Origin: Entamoeba invadens IP1
Taxonomy: Eukaryota > Evosea > Mastigamoebida > Endamoebidae
DNA: 11,920 nucleotides
Direction: 5' to 3'
Assembly: GCF_000330505.1 (NCBI RefSeq)
Contig: NW_004440417.1
Coordinates: forward strand, 48,136 to 60,055
Shown: positions 6,901-11,920 of the stretch, piece after piece
How positions within the stretch are numbered: position 1 is the stretch's first letter
How the letters are laid out: the number at the start of each line of letters is the position of its first letter
Translations under genes and position numbers: made by a program
Notes under the pieces: generated by a model
Told to the model about the DNA's origin: nothing
Databases searched by the model: none
The model's input: only the letters and a program-made list of their open reading frames with translations

Positions 6901-9900
6901 CAATTCCTTCATTTCCGTTGCTGAAGACACGCAATAGCGATCCAAATCGTCCACCTTTTGTTGACACAATTTGTACAACATTTCTAAATACTCGATTTTG
7001 CCTTTCAAAAACGGAATGAACGTCTCAGAAGCACTTTGCGCTTTCGTCTTAATCAATACAATCCACTGCGCTATCATTTTAAACACCTCGTCTTGTCGCA
7101 TCATCTTCACAATTTGGATTTTCATTTCAATGTACCCATTCACTATCGAAGGCTCAGCCTTCATCGTGAAGTCAAGTATTTCGTCAATCACTGTTGTACA
7201 GTCGGTCACAAATGTGATGAAGACATCCAAATCCCCAACATCAAGCGCTTGATACATTTTATGTACCCGTTGCAACGATTTCATCTTTCTCAACCCATCT
7301 TGGAGCGACAGCGCAATGCACTTCTCCAACTTGATATCAAAATTCTCATAATACTGTTTCGCCAATTCAAGAAGATTGTTCACACACTCCCCAATCCTCC
7401 CCAAATCATTGAATTGCAATTCAGACAACGCGCTCGTCGCATTCACAACAGTCGAGACTGTGTTTCCAACCGCCACAAAGTTCGTCTTCGTGAAGATGAA
7501 GATGAGATTCTTCGCAAATTTCTGATTCAGTGCGTTCGTCGAATTCGCCTGTTTCAACAAATTCTTCAACAAACTCATCGAAAGTTTATTTGGTTTTGTG
7601 AAGATAAAGACCCGGTAGGTCGTCACAATGATTCGTATAAAATCATACAAACTCGGCATGTAACTATCCGTCATGCCCACCTCAAACAACACACTTGAAA
7701 TGATGTCTTGAGCTCTGTCAAGTGCCTGTGTACTCTCTTCTCTTATCAACGTTCCAATAGTTGTCTCAACCAAGTCCATCGCAATTAGCGCAATCTCGAC
7801 CACAAGTTCTTCATTGACTGACTTCTCAAAGGTCGACTCCCCACTCGACAAAACGTTTTGTCTGACTCGCATCGTTGTGAGATGTGCTCGATTCGCGTTA
7901 TCCACAAACCCCGTGATCTTTTTGTCACTGTCAAACCCAATTTTCGAGTCGTCGTCCTTGCGACTTTTATTCTCCTCAAAAAAGGAACTTTTCCCTTTGC
8001 TCAATGGTCTTGCCGACGACGACAGTGTACTCGTCTGGAACGAAATGTGTGACTTTGTCGTCGATGTGTTTGATCGCGTAAAGAGTGGTGGTGTTGTTGG
8101 TTCTCCCCGTTTGTGGAAATCAACCAAAATGTTCTTCAGTTCCTTCTTGAACGTCATTGTCGAATTTGCCAGAAAAGTGTATGGGTATCTCGAGAACAAC
8201 AACAAAGCTCTTCTGATGTGCATTAAAAGGGAATTTAACAACGAAGGAAGAAAATCAGACACCAACCATTGTTGAATCGTTTCCTCTCGCAAGTTTTTAA
8301 TGATGAAAAAGAACACAACATACAGCGACTTGATATCATTCAAATCAGCAAAGCAGTCCTTCGCCTTCCACTCATTGATTTTGTCACTGTCATCCAACAT
8401 GAACAGAACAAATGGAAGGAGCATACTGAAATACTTGTCTCTTTTCCCTTGCTCCGACAGTGAGTTGTCTAAATCAAATTTGTTCGTCACAATCAAAAGT
8501 TCCTCCAACGCCATTTTTGAGATGCTTTTGTCTTGGCTCATAATTAATAAAAAGAATTGTCGCAATAAGATGAACATCTGAGTGTGTCTCTGCGCCAACA
8601 AATCATTCAACTTGTTGATTTCTTGTACTTCAAGTAACTGTGGGCCATTCAAAGCAAAGATCTGGTCGTTCTCAATCAATACTGAAACAAACTCAAGTCG
8701 CAACAGTTGAGTAAAGTCCACTCGGAGTCCATACGAGTCGACTTTAAGCATTGAAAGGGTGTCCAAATGTTCGTCGATGATTTCAACAATTTCGTCTTTT
8801 CTCCACAACAGTGACGCGTCTCTGATAAATTCGGCAAAACACAAATTGGCCTCTCGAATGACCGAAGCTCCAACAACTTCCCCGTCACAGAACTCTTTGA
8901 TGAATTTCGAATACTTCTGGACGTTTGTTTTAAAGCAATTTTTCTTGAAGTCTTTGTTTTGTGTTGTGTTAAAGTCATGGAAGTTGGGGTATTCAAACAC
9001 TTTATAGTCATTATAATACCCAATGATTCCTTTAATCAACAACGAGAAGATAATCCACGAATACCTCATCCGATATTTCACGTCTGTTTTATCCAAATCA
9101 AAGATCACAGGGAGTTGTGTGAGTAAGATGTCGCAGATATATCTCCCGTCCGCAAGTCGGTATGGGACAAAATGGCTGATTGCATCGACAAAGATACTGT
9201 TCTTATAGATGCGGTAGTTCATTTCTTGGTCAATATTCGTTTCTCTTCTCTCATCAATCATTTTGAAGATCTCAAACACTTTAAAGATGTCTTCCTTCTT
9301 CTCAGTGCCGATGATCTCAACGCATTTTGTGAGTACACTAGGCAGAAAATGAATCAAGTCCGTTCGGAACAACGTTCCCAACACACTTTCGACACCAAGT
9401 CCTCCAACAAGGAATCGGTAGATCTCGGGATTTTGCGGGTATATCGTCGAAACAATTCTCACATTGACTTTGACAAATATTTTGGTCACATCATAGTTGT
9501 CGATGTAATTTAAGTATTTGTTTGTCATGTCTTTCATGATTTGCACGGTGTGTTCTCCGTTACTGATAATATGTCCATTATCAAGGAGAGGCAATTTCGC
9601 ATAAAACAACTTTCCTTCACTTCCATCTTCCACTGAGACGTCTCGAACTTGGATCAGAATGTGATGTTTCTCCGTGAGTGGAAAAGGGAGTTGTATCTTC
9701 ACCTCATCTATAAAATGACCAACTTTTTCAATTGAAACGGATGTCGTAAATGCGTTTGACAGTTGTTGGATAAGTTTGTTGTCTTGTGGATAAACAGCGT
9801 TCAGCACATTCGACTTCCCCGGGACAAAAAAGTCGTCGTTCTCTCTCACAAAGATCGAACAACAGATGCCAGACTTCTTTCGTTCTTTCCCCAAACAGAT

Positions 9901-11076
9901 TTCAGTCGGATACAAGAAAAACAGATTCTCGTAGTCCATGAAGATCTCCTCTTTGTCGTACAAATTCAATTCGGTCATGGTGGTGACTTGTTCCCCTTCC
10001 GTCTTCTCAGGATTGTAAAACTTAATCAACCCGTCGTGGTGTGTAATCTCCTTTTTCGACGGTTTAAACACAAAACTCCACTCCCCAGCACTCTTCATCT
10101 TTTCTACGTCTTTGATCATCGTCGGAACATCTTTCGGGTCACCAATCGGCCTCACCAATTTCAAATTGTCGTAAGCACCTTTGAACTTGACCGCTGTCGC
10201 ACTAAACAGTACAAGTTGTAACAACCCTTTTTGTTCAAACACTTTTTCAGAATCGCGCATCTTGTCCGCAAATTTCTTCATCATTTTTTGGTCCCGTTTC
10301 GAGTCTTCTGTTAAATAATCTCGTGTAAAGTTGATATCTGCGTCCATCGGTTTGAACACTTCCAACACAACATAATTTTCAGTCTCTTTGATAAAGTCCT
10401 GGCCAAGAGTCATCGACACTATTGGGATACCAAGGGACTCCCTTCGTTCAACGTGCGCCTTCAAGACTTTGGAATCAATTACAAAGTAAAAATCAGACGT
10501 CAACTTGTTGTAACTCATGTCATAAAGAGACATGCGGCAGAAGAAAGTATCAAAATGTTGGTACGGTTTAAAATGAGTGATATTCACAATCGACGGTCGT
10601 TTCACTTTAAGCAAATTGTTGACGTTCCTTGGCTGTGAAGAAGACAGGTTTGTCGAATACAAGAAGTCCTCTTGGCTCAGTTTCGGGTTATAAAACTGAA
10701 ACAAAAATTTATTCTTCTTTTTTCGTGCACTCGTCTTTCGCGTGTCGGATTGCAACAATGAGTCAACATCAAACATCTCAGCAGATGCCATAGTGATTGG
10801 CAGACTTTTATCCTTGTGCGGGTCAAGAGTATTCACGTAGCTCTTTTGATTTATAAACACCGAAATTGTCGGTGAAAATATTTGTGTATACATCAAACTA
10901 TGGTATTTATCCGTCGCGTTGGGTTGTTTCTGTTTCATCGAAACAAGAGCGTGCGGCTTTTCGAAATTGTTGATCACAAAGAGGTTTTTATCCAAATACT
11001 TAAACTGAATATCTACACCAGGGGTGTCCGCAAACTGCTTTTCGAATGTGTCGAAAACAGACTCAGTGTTCTCTTT
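3946..11076 (-). CDS. DOCK-family (CZH) Rho/Rac guanine nucleotide exchange factor, main exon
   Basis: DOCK proteins bind membranes through DHR-1 and exchange GDP for GTP on Rac/Cdc42-type GTPases through DHR-2, driving actin remodelling, migration and phagocytosis. The frame gives 2376 residues ending at TAA 3946-3948. Domain order (genome positions): the N-terminal DOCK motif CRMSLYDMSYNKLTSDFYF (about 10480-10540); DHR-1, starting LFFLYPTEICLG and containing IQLPFPLTEKHHILIQVRD and KLPLLDNGHI (about 9526-9935); a long helical middle interrupted by Ser/Thr-rich linkers near 7920-8110 and 5530-5655; and DHR-2 (about 4050-5420) with lobe A PQLHMTWITNLAKQH and EAGMCEVHLINFIHHLL (5200-5271), lobe B YYVKFFGSVFGEMNKKSF then IYATKKDKVSQL (4740-4850), and lobe C YILWTNVQPVYEKGEY then VVQLGPIEIAIEEIE (4340-4630). 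The order and length fit the family; class (A-D) is uncertain, and no SH3 or PH domain is seen. The frame starts after a TAG at 11077-11079 without an ATG; the first in-frame ATG is at 10938. The residues between (TESVFDTFEKQF, PGVDIQFKYLDKNLF) look coding, so an upstream exon is likely. Confidence 0.93.
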   Translation of the reverse strand, partial: KENTESVFDTFEKQFADTPGVDIQFKYLDKNLFVINNFEKPHALVSMKQKQPNATDKYHSLMYTQIFSPTISVFINQKSYVNTLDPHKDKSLPITMASAEMFDVDSLLQSDTRKTSARKKKNKFLFQFYNPKLSQEDFLYSTNLSSSQPRNVNNLLKVKRPSIVNITHFKPYQHFDTFFCRMSLYDMSYNKLTSDFYFVIDSKVLKAHVERRESLGIPIVSMTLGQDFIKETENYVVLEVFKPMDADINFTRDYLTEDSKRDQKMMKKFADKMRDSEKVFEQKGLLQLVLFSATAVKFKGAYDNLKLVRPIGDPKDVPTMIKDVEKMKSAGEWSFVFKPSKKEITHHDGLIKFYNPEKTEGEQVTTMTELNLYDKEEIFMDYENLFFLYPTEICLGKERKKSGICCSIFVRENDDFFVPGKSNVLNAVYPQDNKLIQQLSNAFTTSVSIEKVGHFIDEVKIQLPFPLTEKHHILIQVRDVSVEDGSEGKLFYAKLPLLDNGHIISNGEHTVQIMKDMTNKYLNYIDNYDVTKIFVKVNVRIVSTIYPQNPEIYRFLVGGLGVESVLGTLFRTDLIHFLPSVLTKCVEIIGTEKKEDIFKVFEIFKMIDERRETNIDQEMNYRIYKNSIFVDAISHFVPYRLADGRYICDILLTQLPVIFDLDKTDVKYRMRYSWIIFSLLIKGIIGYYNDYKVFEYPNFHDFNTTQNKDFKKNCFKTNVQKYSKFIKEFCDGEVVGASVIREANLCFAEFIRDASLLWRKDEIVEIIDEHLDTLSMLKVDSYGLRVDFTQLLRLEFVSVLIENDQIFALNGPQLLEVQEINKLNDLLAQRHTQMFILLRQFFLLIMSQDKSISKMALEELLIVTNKFDLDNSLSEQGKRDKYFSMLLPFVLFMLDDSDKINEWKAKDCFADLNDIKSLYVVFFFIIKNLREETIQQWLVSDFLPSLLNSLLMHIRRALLLFSRYPYTFLANSTMTFKKELKNILVDFHKRGEPTTPPLFTRSNTSTTKSHISFQTSTLSSSARPLSKGKSSFFEENKSRKDDDSKIGFDSDKKITGFVDNANRAHLTTMRVRQNVLSSGESTFEKSVNEELVVEIALIAMDLVETTIGTLIREESTQALDRAQDIISSVLFEVGMTDSYMPSLYDFIRIIVTTYRVFIFTKPNKLSMSLLKNLLKQANSTNALNQKFAKNLIFIFTKTNFVAVGNTVSTVVNATSALSELQFNDLGRIGECVNNLLELAKQYYENFDIKLEKCIALSLQDGLRKMKSLQRVHKMYQALDVGDLDVFITFVTDCTTVIDEILDFTMKAEPSIVNGYIEMKIQIVKMMRQDEVFKMIAQWIVLIKTKAQSASETFIPFLKGKIEYLEMLYKLCQQKVDDLDRYCVSSATEMKELEAECLLNKTIGEQLLSIVKNSITIDSCDLENMTNDQLIRKIEVLEKEQQKRASDINAVLEQYTSFDETLKTFRLASNPLFPVTSLDMSDGVKRVLLLHQSRIKAVNSHLHTRTSFDSETERYKTKIVDFENIIHSKFIDIVTDIMKLPMNVSFMKESVSKIESLVQLYSTDVSHLESKKIKMGGLRPTWEIAYYSWEEAVLNAISCMEWLLQLLKTVKSNEENVQQMRGWFKVEREFIQNVLSSYLWDGFYTSWDKVTMRASNDFLEVLSQMSLYFMTNMNTAKAGYKRAGTLLQELRKRKKLPLGFPYIQHIKEEHFEQLSMVAELYQKKREDELTRENIRKQYAALFKQFYVETDKLMERSGGIPMSEIAKIQNLRDKLLVFEEQKVIKLNRYCDLESMDQTVWVRCQTLGIQEKDATPKSPRTSFIKTYDGSRSPSLIGSNQSPQPSTTTNTFMQRAKRAGDDLRDITGFFVDNKGIIRADCFHDLSYGQRDVFNEDLKLVIDEISKILSNLIVLNNFNTTDPQLILEKFYRFAMDYVSAPQLHMTWITNLAKQHRERFEFIEAGMCEVHLINFIHHLLPENERKIEVSILNKTFGNFIPDTSTPPNPQFSANLSEESLLKHITAAYEDFENGQLPWYGLTVSSIVIPYYTEKKKLKELVKTHEYVNKMYDLMVKHNEDGQIKDFLQFYYVKFFGSVFGEMNKKSFIYATKKDKVSQLIIEINKILPVSFSGEKHYLRFFEQVNSEVENCGDKECYILWTNVQPVYEKGEYVQFTSRFIYDDMCLDRKEGDELLEIEKAPAVSLYKKRTVMDIELVLPGLLGRQTVIKESVVQLGPIEIAIEEIETRKRGVEKFLEESKKFFGEVAFDYITFLQKKIGDFFFGYKDQNDIAYGKLNAYDRMKVLEIIEVFFSEEYDLKNQEILFEMLKETINLTKEGLAIIKENSKARTSSASLENLIRHSLRIERVLDMLDTKMNEKKEH

Positions 11077-11227
11077 CTACACGTAATTTCTGGCCTTTTA
11101 CATGGCGGTATTCCACCACTTATTTCTTATCAAAAATGAAATACTATCACAAATTATTTGTTATAGTTTCTCATTTTTAGTGATGGAACAGCGGAGCTAA
11201 TGGGGAAACAAAATTGACAAAACAAAC
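11077..11227 (-). other. Candidate intron 2 (151 bases, GTTTGT...TAG)
   Basis: On the minus strand GTTTGT (11222-11227) follows the CGC codon ending IEEIR, and TAG (11077-11079) precedes AAAGAG, which opens the DOCK frame. GTTTGT is the standard Entamoeba donor and TAG its standard acceptor. Both junctions are phase 0. Two nearer TAGs within the interval lead to stops within a few codons if used, so only the 11077 acceptor keeps the frame open. The length is on the long side for this genus. If unspliced, translation ends at TAA 11177-11179 after 16 extra residues. Confidence 0.5.
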
Positions 11228-11674
11228 GCGAATCTCCTCAATGTTTGCCGCAATGTATTTGTGAAACGCTATGAACTCGGTATATTGGACTTTATAAGCC
11301 TTTTCAAGAAAGGTTTGACCACAATGGTATTTAATTGTTTCCTCGCTCAGACAGACTCCCCACTCACGTTGTATATACTTCTTGAGTTGGTACACATCCA
11401 ACTCTCTTGTGTGTTCTGTGTCATACAGCTTCAGTTAAGTTTTTGTTCTGTACGTTTTATTAAACAACACTGATTAATTTATCTTAATAATATGATTTAT
11501 TTTAAAATGATTAGATCACTGAAGAAAAACACGAACTTCAAATTTCATAAGAATCTCTTTGTTTTGACCAGTCATTTTTGTGTTCTCGACCGCCTTCTGT
11601 GGAGTGGGCTCCTTTTTTGTCAAGTCCATCTCGAAAATATCTTTCAAGTCTGAGATGTTCAATTTTTGACTCAT
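11228..11674 (-). CDS. EF-hand-like segment in two candidate exons (11537-11674 and 11228-11428)
   Basis: Exon 1 begins at ATG 11674 and gives 46 residues from MSQKLNISDLKDIFEM to NKEILMKFE. Exon 2 gives 67 residues from LYDTEHTRELDVYQLKKYI to IEEIR. Joined, EILMKFE-LYDTEHTRELDVYQL reads as an EF-hand: a helix, a loop starting at Asp with Leu at position 8, then a second helix. The Gly at loop position 6 is Arg and the usual Glu at position 12 is Gln, so calcium binding is doubtful. A second EF-hand-like unit follows (SEETIKYHCGQTF, then VQYTEFIAFHKYI), whose loop lacks the first Asp. The arrangement recalls penta-EF-hand or calmodulin-like proteins. Exon 2 has no ATG in its frame, so exon 1 is required. 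It may be the N-terminus of the DOCK protein downstream or a separate small protein of 129 residues if intron 2 is retained. Confidence 0.5.
11429..11536 (-). other. Candidate intron 1 (108 bases, GTTCGT...AAG)
   Basis: On the minus strand GTTCGT (11531-11536) follows GAA, one base off the GTTTGT donor. The acceptor that keeps phase 0 and completes the EF-hand helix is AAG at 11429-11431. AAG is a poor acceptor for Entamoeba, which prefers TAG, and this is the weakest point of the model. The interval is strongly AT-rich, unlike the exons either side. Without the splice, exon 1 stops at a TGA within six codons, and exon 2 has no start. Confidence 0.4.
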
Positions 11675-11760
11675 TTCGAGAATGGGTTTTTTGAGAATAC
11701 AAGTTTTTCAGTTTTAAAATTTTAAAAGGGGAATACTTGGAATTTTGTAGTTCTCCTCTG
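11675..11760 (-). promoter_or_regulatory. Candidate core promoter upstream of the EF-hand exon
   Basis: On the minus strand, GAAC (11750-11753) is followed by CCCTTTTAAAATTTTAAAAC (11711-11730), which lies 37-56 bases before the ATG at 11674. A GAAC element upstream of a TTTAAA-type TATA box and a short leader is the standard three-part Entamoeba core promoter, and the distances are right. Confidence 0.4.
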
Positions 11761-11920
11761 TTTTTCACATAATTCATCAGATAGCTTTACTTGGGATTAA
11801 TCGGGACATTAAAGAAATCATTGACTCATTCACTTTTGTTTTTTTAACATTTAAAAAATAAAAAGATTTAATATTTAAATAATTAATTTAACTAAAAAGT
11901 AAAAATAATTAGACAAGAAG
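11761..11920. other. AT-rich edge of the window, no gene seen
   Basis: Mostly A/T, with TTTAAATAATTAATTTAA-type sequence near the end. No frame of any length with protein-like composition is present on either strand. Confidence 0.5.

Noticed and set aside
4409..10221. Many plus-strand frames of 60-220 codons and two minus-strand frames in other phases
   Set aside because: All overlap the DOCK frame, which has clear family motifs along its length. Long antisense frames are expected opposite a 7-kb gene.
11200..11424. Start at ATG 11424 for the EF-hand segment
   Set aside because: That ATG is in a different frame from the EF-hand residues and stops after about 25 codons (MTQNTQESWMCTN onward), so it cannot produce them without a frameshift.
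11538..11777. 79-codon minus-strand frame starting at ATG 11777
   Set aside because: It overlaps candidate exon 1 in another frame, runs through the TATA-like promoter and has a random, charged composition, whereas the ATG 11674 frame leads into an EF-hand pattern.
1..11920. CRISPR array, tRNA, rRNA or tandem-repeat arrays
   Set aside because: No regularly spaced repeats, no tRNA cloverleaf with T-loop consensus and no rRNA-like segment were seen on either strand by eye.

Overview
The window looks like nuclear DNA of an amoebozoan of the genus Entamoeba; E. invadens or a close relative is my best guess, not a proven one. The grounds are compact protein genes with little or no intron, separated by very AT-rich spacers; a candidate intron with the Entamoeba-type donor GTTTGT and acceptor TAG; TATA-like, GAAC and TAATT sequences at gene ends; and a short DNA transposon of the Tc1/mariner (pogo/Tigger) class. 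No bacterial signatures (Shine-Dalgarno sites, operons) are present.

Layout. (1) 1-132, minus: the 5' end of an unrecognised gene that leaves the window, with a plausible core promoter behind it. (2) 133-966: AT-rich spacer with weak, possibly decayed coding patches on the plus strand (366-458 and 552-713). (3) 969-1835: an 867-bp DNA transposon flanked by TA, with 52-bp terminal inverted repeats built from two perfect blocks around a divergent spacer, and holding a broken C-terminal piece of a pogo/Tigger-like DDE transposase. (4) 1838-2265: extremely AT-rich spacer with a perfect 28-bp palindrome. (5) 2266-3771, minus: a 501-residue protein of unknown function with a lysine/glutamate-rich middle and a likely nuclear localisation signal. 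(6) 3772-3945: short spacer. (7) 3946-11076, minus: a very large open frame for a DOCK-family (CZH) guanine nucleotide exchange factor, with a DHR-1 (C2-like) domain, a long helical middle and a C-terminal DHR-2 domain, expected to activate Rac/Cdc42-type GTPases in actin control. (8) 11228-11674, minus: two candidate exons encoding an EF-hand-like segment.

The most interesting point is the 5' end of the DOCK gene. Its frame has no ATG at the front; it opens directly after a TAG at 11077-11079. Upstream, an EF-hand-like exon ends at a GTTTGT donor in the same phase, and a further exon upstream supplies an ATG and a core promoter. The simplest reading is one three-exon gene encoding an N-terminal EF-hand-like module fused to a DOCK GEF (about 2489 residues). 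The alternative is an independent small EF-hand gene followed by a DOCK gene starting at an internal ATG (10938). The sequence alone cannot decide; cDNA would.
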